Shown here: piece by piece, positions 1 to 6,328 of the stretch
Numbering within the stretch: the first letter of the stretch is position 1
How the letters are laid out: the number at the start of each line of letters is the position of its first letter
Source of the DNA: Lentisphaerota bacterium
GTDB lineage: Bacteria; Verrucomicrobiota; Lentisphaeria; Victivallales; GWF2-50-93
Reading direction: 5' to 3'
Assembly (NCBI GenBank): GCA_025360875.1
Contig: JANYBI010000511.1
Coordinates: 1-8,940, forward strand
DNA length: 8,940 nt
The notes under the pieces: generated by a model
What the model saw: only the letters and a program-made list of their open reading frames with translations
Told to the model about the DNA's origin: nothing
Database searches by the model: none
Translations under genes and position numbers: made by a program

Positions 1-37
1 TCCCACCAGAAGGATGAGGCAAGTTTCAAACACTGGA

Positions 38-171
38 GGCGCGACGCCCATAGCAATCTGTCGAGGCAATTTCAAAATTGCCCCTATTGAGCTGATTGCT
101 AAAGTTGGAGTGCGCTGCTTTAGTGTGCGTAATCCTTGAATACCAAGACACGCTGAAGCCGTGAACTCCAA
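38..171. repeat. Palindromic repeat element, copy E
   Basis: Bases 105-171 form one long imperfect hairpin. The ends TTGGAGT (105-111) and ACTCCAA (165-171) pair perfectly, an inner arm GCTTTAGTGTG (117-127) pairs with CACGCTGAAGC (149-159) using G-T wobbles, and CTTG/CAAG closes the tip. Two smaller hairpins precede it: GGCG-CGA-CGCC (38-48) and GGCAATTT-CA-AAATTGCC (65-82). The GGAGTGC/ACTCC ends match those of copies A-D, so this is probably a divergent member, most similar to the others when read on the minus strand. It lies 52 bases past the stop of the SGNH hydrolase gene, so it would be transcribed into the 3' end of that message. The first 222 bases hold no credible gene. Confidence 0.6.
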
Positions 172-222
172 CATGGTCAATTTCCGAAACAACCGGATTT
201 TGTATTTTTGCAGTCAGCTCTG

Positions 223-2400
223 TCATTTGATCCTGACCATCCATGGCATAGGCTGTCCCGGCTGTTTCGCAATGCGTATCACGCCATACCATCTGGTGTT
301 CCATGGATGACCGTCCTCCGACCACATGAGATTTGTCGTTCCGGCAGGTCCACGGTGCGTCCACCAGAGGAAAAATCCAAGATCGCCGCTTTCAGGCCAT
401 GAAGAGATGTCCATCAGATCGTACGAAATGAAGATTTCAAAAAACGCACCGTAGTCGGTCGTCTTCTTTTTTATATCGAGCCCGGTCGCATTCCTGGAAG
501 TCTCACCCTTGGATATCCTAAAACTGCCATCCTTCTCCTTGGATCCCGATGCCCAGTAATATGGGCCGGGCGTCCCGAGAAGTTCAGGTTTCCTGGTATC
601 GAAATAAAGGATGAACCCGTCATTGTCGACTGCGCCGTTCGCCCTGATCGCCATGAAGAGCCCCTTCTCTCCGGCCTTTGTGCTCCACTGAAGGTTGCAT
701 TCAGCCAGACTTGTACGCTTGTCTTCCGGACCACGCACCCAACGCGCCTGGCATGGCTCCCCGTCGACCGACCATTTATTGCCGTCCCATTCATTGTCCT
801 CCCCGTCCACAACCGCTTCACCCTTCAACGCAGAGGAATATCTGCAGAATGCGAGTTCCGCAACCGCCCATCCGCCAGCAACCTTCCGTATGAGGGGGAT
901 TCTGCCATTGTCCTTGTCCGCGGGAATATCCACTTCCACTTTTTCACCATTGTCGAGGCGTGCCAGGATTTTTGTATTGTCCGCGACCATACGTTCGCGG
1001 ATGAACGTGGGCGTTCCAAACGGAGCCGGCACTCCGAAAACATTCATCTTGCCTTCTGAAAACAGAGCTGTCGAGATTATCGGATTCCCTGGCGCAAGAC
1101 ATGATATCGCAGGATAACTGAGAAGCTCCTCAGGCTTCAACGCTTTTGGCCAGCGGATCCTGAATTCCGCCGATTCCCCGGGTTTCAGATTGTATTCGCC
1201 GAAACCCTGGAGGATTACCGGTTCGCATTCCAGCCGCGGATAGACGGCAAGCCGTCCGGACATAACCTTGTCAGAACAATTCTTCATCGCAATGACGCTG
1301 GTGACTCCTGAGTCCGTCCATGCACTGGAACCTTTTTTCTCAAGCATGACCGGCAGCACCGGACAAGCAATCGCGTTATATACGGCTTTCGCAATCATCA
1401 GATGTCCAAGCGCATTCGGATGGATCGTGTCGCCTTTCCCGTCGGTCTCAATCATCGAGGAGAACTGCTCTGAATATGAAGTCGGATAGAGAGGCCACAT
1501 CTTCATGGCGGCATCCTCTATTGTCATTCCCCCGTCGCCCCATATGGCACTGAACGTTTCAGCGTATGGAATTTTCAGTCTGTCTGCGAGCAGGCTTACG
1601 GATTCAGCAAATCCAACGGTGCGGAACGCATATTCAGGCGGGTTCGGATCCGGTCTCGGGTCATCTTTCTTCACAGGAATATCAATGTGCGGCGTAGGCT
1701 GCAGGAATATGGCGTCGGCACCGCATTCGTCAGCCAGATGCTTCGCCAGCCACTCATATTGCTCGAGAAAACCATCGAGCGAACATCCGCATATCTGGTC
1801 GTTGAGGCCATACATGATCATGCCGAAATCAGGCTTGAGCGCGACAGCATCCTCCTTGAAATTGCGGACCGATGCATCGATGGATCGTCCGGGATATGAT
1901 TTGTCGAAAACGGAAATGTTCTTATTTCCAGTCCCTCTTGAAATCATCATGGCGAGCATGTTTTCGTAATCGCCGGTATTTGTCACGGAGTCGCCCATCG
2001 ACAGAATCTTGAAAGGTCCGCCCTTGAGCAACTTTTCAGCGGAGCGCGGAAGATTCCGGCGCATCACGTCGGGATCGGCTTTCACCGGAGGAGCGATCGC
2101 CAGAAAACGCAGTTCGGCGGCGGGTTCTGTCTTCAATGACAGGACATGTATCCCTTCCGCCAACGGCTTCATCTGGATCCTGCCATCCTTGACAGCCGCC
2201 TTGCCGCTTTCAGAAGGCCCCCAGCCGGCACGGGTGATAGTTTTCAGCTCGTATGGAATTTCAGCCGCCGGAGAAACCAAGGTGATTTCAGCGGACTCGT
2301 CAGTAAAGACATATTTGTGTGCAAGAGAGGGAGCGTCCGCTCCGAATAATGATACGCCATAAAGCGCGATACATAAGGCAATAGTAATCTTGTTTTTCAT
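223..2400 (-). CDS. Secreted SGNH/GDSL hydrolase with C-terminal CBM9-like domain
   Basis: The 725-residue product starts with a signal peptide (basic MKNK, hydrophobic 5-20, likely cleavage after GADA), so it acts outside the cytoplasm. The SGNH blocks are all visible in order: GDS at 136-138 with nucleophile Ser138, Gly171 in block II, YGLND at 197-201 with Asn200 for the oxyanion hole, and DTIHP at 324-328 giving Asp324 and His327. The triad is therefore intact and an esterase or deacetylase activity is expected, with substrate unknown. Residues about 350-525 form a beta-rich linker region. From about 529 the protein looks like a CBM9/DOMON-type sugar-binding domain: an opening VDGEDNEWDG, then GLFMAIRANG, then a late FEIFISYDL strand. 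A GGAG ribosome site (CTCC at 2408-2411) sits 7 bases before the ATG and supports the start. Copy A begins 22 bases upstream of the gene and copy E lies just downstream. Catalytic family is confident; the binding-domain call is moderate; a role in polysaccharide or glycoconjugate breakdown is inferred. Confidence 0.9.
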   Translation of the reverse strand: MKNKITIALCIALYGVSLFGADAPSLAHKYVFTDESAEITLVSPAAEIPYELKTITRAGWGPSESGKAAVKDGRIQMKPLAEGIHVLSLKTEPAAELRFLAIAPPVKADPDVMRRNLPRSAEKLLKGGPFKILSMGDSVTNTGDYENMLAMMISRGTGNKNISVFDKSYPGRSIDASVRNFKEDAVALKPDFGMIMYGLNDQICGCSLDGFLEQYEWLAKHLADECGADAIFLQPTPHIDIPVKKDDPRPDPNPPEYAFRTVGFAESVSLLADRLKIPYAETFSAIWGDGGMTIEDAAMKMWPLYPTSYSEQFSSMIETDGKGDTIHPNALGHLMIAKAVYNAIACPVLPVMLEKKGSSAWTDSGVTSVIAMKNCSDKVMSGRLAVYPRLECEPVILQGFGEYNLKPGESAEFRIRWPKALKPEELLSYPAISCLAPGNPIISTALFSEGKMNVFGVPAPFGTPTFIRERMVADNTKILARLDNGEKVEVDIPADKDNGRIPLIRKVAGGWAVAELAFCRYSSALKGEAVVDGEDNEWDGNKWSVDGEPCQARWVRGPEDKRTSLAECNLQWSTKAGEKGLFMAIRANGAVDNDGFILYFDTRKPELLGTPGPYYWASGSKEKDGSFRISKGETSRNATGLDIKKKTTDYGAFFEIFISYDLMDISSWPESGDLGFFLWWTHRGPAGTTNLMWSEDGHPWNTRWYGVIRIAKQPGQPMPWMVRIK

Positions 2401-2421
2401 ATTGATTCTCCAATTTTACTT

Positions 2422-2551
2422 GACGGCAACGCCGTCTTTCGGCCTGTCGCGCCATAGCCCACATGGCGACGGCGGAAGTGCGCTGTGTCAGCAGCGCTTT
2501 AGGATTAAAAAGCGGCGCTCACACGCCACTCTCCAAAAGATGCTTCGCATC
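2422..2551 (+). repeat. Palindromic repeat element, copy A
   Basis: The element is bounded by two hairpins with three-base loops: GACGGC-AAC-GCCGTC (2422-2436) and GATGC-TTC-GCATC (2539-2551). Inside are two hairpins with six-base loops: GCGCTG-TGTCAG-CAGCGC (2480-2497) and GGCG-CTCACA-CGCC (2514-2527), separated by CTTT...AAAG. A GGCGGAAGTGC / CCACTCTCCAAAAGA frame surrounds them. Copy B matches this order and orientation base for base over long stretches. The right-hand hairpin overlaps the last codons and TGA of the RAYT remnant, and the left hairpin ends 22 bases upstream of the SGNH start codon, so the element lies in the probable leader of that gene. Confidence 0.8.
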
Positions 2552-2904
2552 AGAAATCGTCATAGACATTAAGCTTGTCTGTCTTGAAACTTTCAACAGT
2601 TCTGACGAAGACCTTGTCGGAATTCCCCTTGAACCATGCCTCCGAACACCAATAATAATCTTCTGCTTTACTTACAACCTTATGATGAACCGTATTTTTA
2701 TTTACGTAATTTGATCTTGCATAATATGATTTTTCAAACGAAATCAGCTTGTCCCAGAACTGATACCACATCTTTCGTGAGGGTGTTTTGTCCTTACGAA
2801 TGTTCTTTCCGATAAGTTCCAGGCGTCACCATGTAAGTTCCGTTCTGGTTAATTTTATGGATCGGCGCATGCGGCCAGTAGTTATTTGTTTCATGCTCCA
2901 TCAT
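2550..2904 (-). pseudogene. Decayed RAYT (REP-associated tyrosine transposase)
   Basis: Two pieces of one transposase remain. Reading down the minus strand from ATG at 2904 or 2901, the frame gives MEHETNNYWPHAPIHKINQN and then GTYMVTPGTYRKEHS before a TAA at 2796-2794. This resembles the opening of Y1/RAYT proteins (HxPxH...GTYxVTxGTY). Another frame covers about 2808 to the TGA at 2552-2550 and carries WYQFWDKLISFEKSY, then YVNKNTVHHKVVSKAEDYYW, then CSEAWF. That is the family's conserved C-terminal signature, close to YVHxNPVKHGLV...DYxWCSAAWF. Together they cover about 115 residues, whereas full RAYTs are usually near 150-200. The middle part, where the HUH histidine motif should lie, is missing and the frames no longer agree, so an internal deletion is likely and the protein should be inactive. 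RAYTs act on REP-type hairpins by single-strand cutting and joining. Here the remnant fits almost exactly between palindromic copies A and B, as in a REP-RAYT unit. An AAGG-type ribosome site precedes the old start. Confidence 0.8.
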
Positions 2905-2917
2905 TCTGCCTTCTAAT

Positions 2918-3050
2918 TACGGCAAAGCCGTATTTCACCCTGTCGCACCATAACCTAAAAAAAGACGGCGGAAGTGCGGCGTGTGAACGCCGCCTTTTTT
3001 GCATTTCAAAGCGCTGCTGACACAGCGCACTCCAAAAGATGCTATGCATC
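2918..3050 (+). repeat. Palindromic repeat element, copy B
   Basis: Same plan as copy A. End hairpins are TACGGC-AAA-GCCGTA (2918-2932) and GATGC-TAT-GCATC (3038-3050). Inner hairpins are GCGGCGT-GTGA-ACGCCGC (2976-2993) and GCGCTG-CTGACA-CAGCGC (3011-3028), within GGCGGAAGTGC...GCGCACTCCAAAAGA. Compared with copy A, stem bases differ in both arms together so pairing survives. The first inner hairpin is followed by CTTTTTT and would act as an intrinsic terminator for rightward transcription. The element begins 14 bases upstream of the old RAYT start. Bases 3051-3157 beyond it are AT-rich and show nothing recognisable. Confidence 0.8.
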
Positions 3051-3157
3051 AAAGCAATCAACTAAATGTCATAAATTATCTTTCAATAAATAGCATCGTA
3101 TTTACTAAAAGTGAAATCAGTTAAGACATTTTTTATACTCCATTCGAATAGCACTGT

Positions 3158-3511
3158 TCACTTTGACTGGGTCAGCGTCACGTTGTCGATAAATCCCTTG
3201 TAGAGGGAACCGGCTTCCGTAGGCTGAGTGGCGAATCCAATTCGCAGGTGTATTGAATCGAACTCTTTCAGCGTGTCGGGCATTACGAGTTTTACGCTGC
3301 GGGTCACCCACTTGTCGGCGACAGCCGGATCTCCGGACAGCACCTCCTGCTTCGCCATTACGGCTCCCGATTTGGTCAGAGCCAGAAACTCCACAATAGG
3401 TGTTGAAAACGCCTTATCGCCGTTACGGACATCCCAGCTCAGCACAAACGTACGGCCTTTCTGCAGGTCAATATCCTTTATATTTATGGAGCATTTTAAG
3501 TGTATCCTTTG
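3158..3511 (-). pseudogene. C-terminal remnant of a secreted carbohydrate-binding-type protein
   Basis: An open frame of about 117 codons runs from a TAG at 3514-3512 to a TGA at 3160-3158. The stretch starting LKCSINIKDIDLQKG and continuing to FVLSWDVRNG, IVEFLAL, LRIGFATQP and finally FIDNVTLTQ reads like the beta-sandwich C-terminus of a CBM or jelly-roll domain; FIDNVTL is a typical last strand of CBM4/9-like modules. No ATG or ribosome site lies at its upstream end. An internal GTG at 3445 would cut through the fold, so the piece is more likely the tail of a larger gene whose front was lost. It begins 24 bases after the stop of the glycyl radical enzyme gene on the same strand. It could alternatively be a very small protein read through from that message, but I consider this unlikely. 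Confidence 0.55.
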
Positions 3512-3535
3512 CTATCAGAGAAGCAAATCATCCTG

Positions 3536-5794
3536 TCAGGAAAATACGTTTCGTCTTATGATCTCGTCCTGGATATCTTTTTCGAGGGCAATGAACCTTG
3601 CGGACAATCCGCTGAGCCTGACCATCAGCTCCTTATGTTCCTGGGGACGTAGCTGGGCATCCATCAGCTGTTCCACGCTCACACAGTTACATTGGAGGGT
3701 TGGCGCTTTGATCTTCCCGAAAGCCATGATGACCGAACTCAGAGTACCGGCATCCATCTTCCCCAGAGGCAGCTGGACATCAAGCACGGCGTTTCCCGGA
3801 TAATTTGAAAAATCAACCTTTTCAAGAGACATTATCGTATCGGTCAGCGAACCGGCCGGGCTCAGCCTTCCAGGAGAAATCCCCTGCGAATACATGTCTC
3901 CGTTCCGCCTCCCGTCAGGCGTTGCGAGCGTGTTCCCTGACATTCTCACAAAAGTATAGTAGACAAAAAAACTCGGTTGAAATTTTCCGCCCCTGGCATT
4001 CCTGAGCCCATCGGATATTTCCACAAGATCATCGGCGAAACGCCTCGCAAGAGCATCGACCTCGGGACAATTATGCCCGTATTTCGGCAATCCCGCAAAA
4101 CGGCTTCTCAGATTTTCCTGCCCTTCCCAATTTGTTTGCAGAACAGATGACAGCTCGGGCAGACTGATCCACTTTTCGTCGAAGCACGCACGTTTGATCG
4201 CATAAAGGGAGTCTACCACTGTCCCGAATCCGACAAGGCTAAGTCCTGACGGATTGTATATCGCCCCGCCGGCACTGTAATCTTTCCTGTTCTCGAGGCA
4301 CCCGTAAAGCGTGGAAGAGAAAAAAGGACATGGATTGACAGAAGGCCACACTGCGCCCGCGTCACGCCTGAGTTCGGCTCCTTGCACGATGAATTCAGCC
4401 ACTGTCTCCAGATATCTCCCGTAGCATTCCTCAAAACTTCCGCTCTCAAGGATCTTCGACGGCTTCAACGCAAGTTCCGAGAAAGTTTCCTTCAGTTCAT
4501 CATGCCCATGGATGCAATAATCAAGGATCTTCGGCATATTGAAATAGTAGTATGCCCCTTCGGAATGTTCGCATCCCTCGACAATAGTCTCCTGACATCC
4601 CCCTGCCCCGTAAAGATTGCAGTCGCCAATTTCTTTTCCGGCTTTGACATTCGAGTCCACAAGGCAGTCATCGTTGAGAAGGGCAAAGACATTGTGCCCA
4701 TCCAGGATCTGCTCCGATATCTTCCGGATATAGCGCGCATCGGAATTTTTCCCGAAACGGCAGTTAAGTTTCGGATTCATGAATTTGAATCTTGAATGCG
4801 CCTCGAGGAAAATCTCCGTAACTTCATTGTATATTGGCTTGCCATCCCTGCCACAGCCTCCGAGGGTGAGAGTTGTAGAGGTTTCTGGCCAGTTATTGTG
4901 TTCAATGTCGAACTTGATGTCGGTAGGCGCCATCCAGATACCTGCAAGTCCGATTGCTTCCTCACGAGTGATCCTGCCATGCTCAACATCATTCCTGTAA
5001 AGATCATAAAGCACCCTGTCAGGATGCCCGAGTATCGAAATCCCGATGCCTTCGATGCTTCCGGTGACCTCCCTCAGGAACCACAGCGCAGCGAGCCCTT
5101 CATAAAAAGTTTTTGGCGGATGCTCAGGGACACGGCAAGCCGTATCCGCGATCATGGACAGGAATTTCCTTTCATCTGCCGTCCCGGCATGTTCGAGCAT
5201 CTGCTTCGCCTTGTCGGAGAATTTTCTTGAGATCCTGATTACGGTGTTCATGCTCCTGATTGCGGCATCAATGAAATTCCTTTCTGAACCGTTCTGGCAT
5301 TTTGCCCTGGAGTCCAGAGCTTCGTCAATCACGCCGGAAATCCCTTTCTCCAGCATCTTCGTGTAACCGACGCTGTGGTGATCCGAATCGACGCAGCAGT
5401 CAAACCAGTCTATGCCGCAGCGGGTCCTGAGGGCGAGCAGGCTGATCTTTTCAGGATTTGCTTTTCTAAAAAGATGCTCGTATTTCCTGAACATCCAGCT
5501 TCCGGCGTTGAACTGGTGCGGAGTTCCCCAGTTGAACGAATGCTTCACTCCCATCTCGTAATAGAACGGACTATGGCTGAAAATCACAGGTTCGAACTTT
5601 TCAGCGATTGTCTCATGCAGTTCAGCCTTTATGAGATTAGGATCAGCATCCGGATTCTCCAGGACGAACTGGTCCATCCTGTCCTCGATCTTGCGCAATG
5701 TTCCGAAATTTGCAAAATCCGGCGACCCGTCTTCCCTGTACTTCGCCCATTTACTTCTGTAATATTTCTCCAGCTGTTCTTTTAATTCTTCCAT
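3536..5794 (-). CDS. Glycyl radical enzyme of the PFL/diol-dehydratase type, substrate unknown
   Basis: A 752-residue cytoplasmic enzyme of the pyruvate formate-lyase superfamily, of usual length. The catalytic loop is YGAGGCQET with Cys400 and Glu402; the Cys-x-Glu pair is the thiyl-radical and base pair of the eliminase/dehydratase branch (GCVE in glycerol, choline and hydroxyproline enzymes) and differs from the Cys-Cys of true PFL. The glycyl domain is near the C-terminus: VSVEQLMDAQLRP, then MVRLSGLSARF with the expected radical Gly729, then a QDEIIRR tail. The loop departs from the usual R-[IVT]-[CSA]-G-Y pattern, with Leu before Ser-Gly and Leu in place of Tyr. The start was chosen at 5794 because AGGAG (5806-5802) lies 7 bases upstream; a longer frame to 5968 only translates palindromic copy C. 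No radical SAM activase is encoded in the window, so activation must come from elsewhere. An AraC-family gene is divergent and probably regulates it. Fold and class are sure; the reaction (dehydration, C-C, C-N or C-S cleavage) cannot be assigned. Confidence 0.92.
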   Translation of the reverse strand: MEELKEQLEKYYRSKWAKYREDGSPDFANFGTLRKIEDRMDQFVLENPDADPNLIKAELHETIAEKFEPVIFSHSPFYYEMGVKHSFNWGTPHQFNAGSWMFRKYEHLFRKANPEKISLLALRTRCGIDWFDCCVDSDHHSVGYTKMLEKGISGVIDEALDSRAKCQNGSERNFIDAAIRSMNTVIRISRKFSDKAKQMLEHAGTADERKFLSMIADTACRVPEHPPKTFYEGLAALWFLREVTGSIEGIGISILGHPDRVLYDLYRNDVEHGRITREEAIGLAGIWMAPTDIKFDIEHNNWPETSTTLTLGGCGRDGKPIYNEVTEIFLEAHSRFKFMNPKLNCRFGKNSDARYIRKISEQILDGHNVFALLNDDCLVDSNVKAGKEIGDCNLYGAGGCQETIVEGCEHSEGAYYYFNMPKILDYCIHGHDELKETFSELALKPSKILESGSFEECYGRYLETVAEFIVQGAELRRDAGAVWPSVNPCPFFSSTLYGCLENRKDYSAGGAIYNPSGLSLVGFGTVVDSLYAIKRACFDEKWISLPELSSVLQTNWEGQENLRSRFAGLPKYGHNCPEVDALARRFADDLVEISDGLRNARGGKFQPSFFVYYTFVRMSGNTLATPDGRRNGDMYSQGISPGRLSPAGSLTDTIMSLEKVDFSNYPGNAVLDVQLPLGKMDAGTLSSVIMAFGKIKAPTLQCNCVSVEQLMDAQLRPQEHKELMVRLSGLSARFIALEKDIQDEIIRRNVFS

Positions 5795-5871
5795 TTCCGA
5801 GCTCCTGTTAAATATCGCACTCCCTATTGCCCTATGAATAATTTGAGTGCATGCATTTATCCGATATTTTT

Positions 5872-5970
5872 GACGCGGAGCGTCTTTCGGAGCGCGGTGT
5901 GTAAGCACCGCTTTAAGACAATCCCAAAGCGCGGCTGACACCGCGCACTCCAAAAGATTGCTGCGCAATC
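5872..5970 (+). repeat. Palindromic repeat element, copy C
   Basis: A compact 99-base copy with four hairpins in a row: GACGC-GGA-GCGTC (5872-5884), GCGGTG-TGTAAG-CACCGC, GCGCGG-CTGACA-CCGCGC, and GATTGC-TGC-GCAATC (5956-5970). The frame CTTTCGGAGCGC...GCGCACTCCAAAAG is shared with A and B, but the extra CCTGTCGC...GACGGCG block near their left end is missing. It lies between the predicted promoter and the ribosome site of the glycyl radical enzyme gene, so its hairpins would be part of that message's leader. Confidence 0.8.
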
Positions 5971-6066
5971 ATAAATATAACTATAACTGTAATTTGTTTC
6001 CGTCTCTTCATCGAATTCAAATCCAGTAATCCATTTGTCCGTCACCGCGAGATGACTCTGGTTCAT
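5971..6066 (-). other. Short orphan reading frame in the leader, unrecognised
   Basis: Starting at ATG 6066-6064 the minus strand reads MNQSHLAVTDKWITG and then FEFDEETETNYSYSYIY before entering palindromic copy C; the open frame then runs on to 5857 through the repeat. The first 32 residues look protein-like in composition, but no clear ribosome site precedes the ATG. It may be the head of a gene cut short when copy C arrived, a leader peptide, or chance. I do not recognise the sequence. Confidence 0.25.
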
Positions 6067-6087
6067 ATTTGTATCATTACATGCAAT

Positions 6088-6116
6088 ATTGTACCTTATA
6101 ATATCCTTATCATCAA
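6088..6116 (-). promoter_or_regulatory. Candidate sigma70-type promoter for the glycyl radical enzyme gene
   Basis: On the minus strand TTGATG (6116-6111) is separated by 17 bases from TACAAT (6093-6088). Both boxes are close to TTGACA and TATAAT and the spacing is ideal. Transcription would start near 6081 and give a leader of roughly 290 bases before the start codon at 5794, running through the orphan frame and copy C. It lies back to back with the araC promoter candidate, 13 bases apart, as expected for a shared control region. No AraC operator can be defined by eye. Confidence 0.5.
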
Positions 6117-6128
6117 CAGGGCATACGG

Positions 6129-6156
6129 TTGAGTTTTGTTTCCAGCATGGTATATT
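6129..6156 (+). promoter_or_regulatory. Candidate extended -10 promoter for the AraC-family gene
   Basis: TTGAGT (6129-6134), a 16-base spacer and TATATT (6151-6156) form a plausible sigma70 promoter; TGG directly before the -10 box gives an extended -10. Transcription would begin near 6163, leaving a leader of about 165 bases that contains the octamer repeat hairpin before the coding start at 6329. Confidence 0.4.
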
Positions 6157-6219
6157 ATTGTTTCATAAAGGATCTTTACCGTCCTAGGCAAGCTGGGACG
6201 GATTAATGGTGTATAGAAA

Positions 6220-6295
6220 AGTGGCCAAGTGCCCAGATTTTAGAGAATTCTTTTTCCCTTGCTCGGCCACTCGGTCACTTGGGCACTTTGCCACT
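6220..6295. repeat. Inverted arrays of AGTGNCMR octamers
   Basis: The left arm has two plus-strand octamers, AGTGGCCA and AGTGCCCA (6220-6235). The right arm read on the minus strand has four in register: AGTGGCAA, AGTGCCCA, AGTGACCG, AGTGGCCG (6295 back to 6264). The outer two of the right arm pair with the left arm over 16 bases with a single mismatch, so the leader RNA of araC could form a strong hairpin with a loop of about 44 bases containing GAATTC. The stretch stays open in the araC frame, but repeat-derived residues there are unlikely to be real protein. Function is unknown; it may be a mobile or slippage-generated repeat or a regulatory hairpin. Confidence 0.65.
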
Positions 6296-6328
6296 GTAGG
6301 CCTTAAGCATTCATTTAGGACAAGACCG

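Noticed and set aside
105..171. Integron attC site
   Set aside because: The ends read GTTGGAG...CTCCAAC, the reverse order of the required RYYYAAC...GTTRRRY, and no integrase or cassette structure is nearby.
26..364. A 112-residue minus-strand gene overlapping the SGNH hydrolase stop
   Set aside because: It overlaps the hydrolase gene in another frame and then runs through copy E; no ribosome site or recognisable domain.
2422..3050. CRISPR array
   Set aside because: The repeats are few, hairpin-rich, not regularly spaced, and separated by a transposase remnant instead of unique spacers.
3228..3803. A 191-residue plus-strand gene, and similar long plus-strand frames over 4382-5785
   Set aside because: They are antisense shadows of the glycyl radical enzyme and the carbohydrate-binding remnant, with no ribosome sites or family features.
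5795..5968. A longer start for the glycyl radical enzyme at 5968
   Set aside because: The added residues (LLECAVSAALWD and onward) are translated from palindromic copy C, and the strong ribosome site lies before ATG 5794.
6206..6328. A longer start for the AraC regulator at 6206
   Set aside because: The extra residues come from the octamer repeat hairpin; ATG 6329 has a suitable ribosome site and begins just before the cupin domain.
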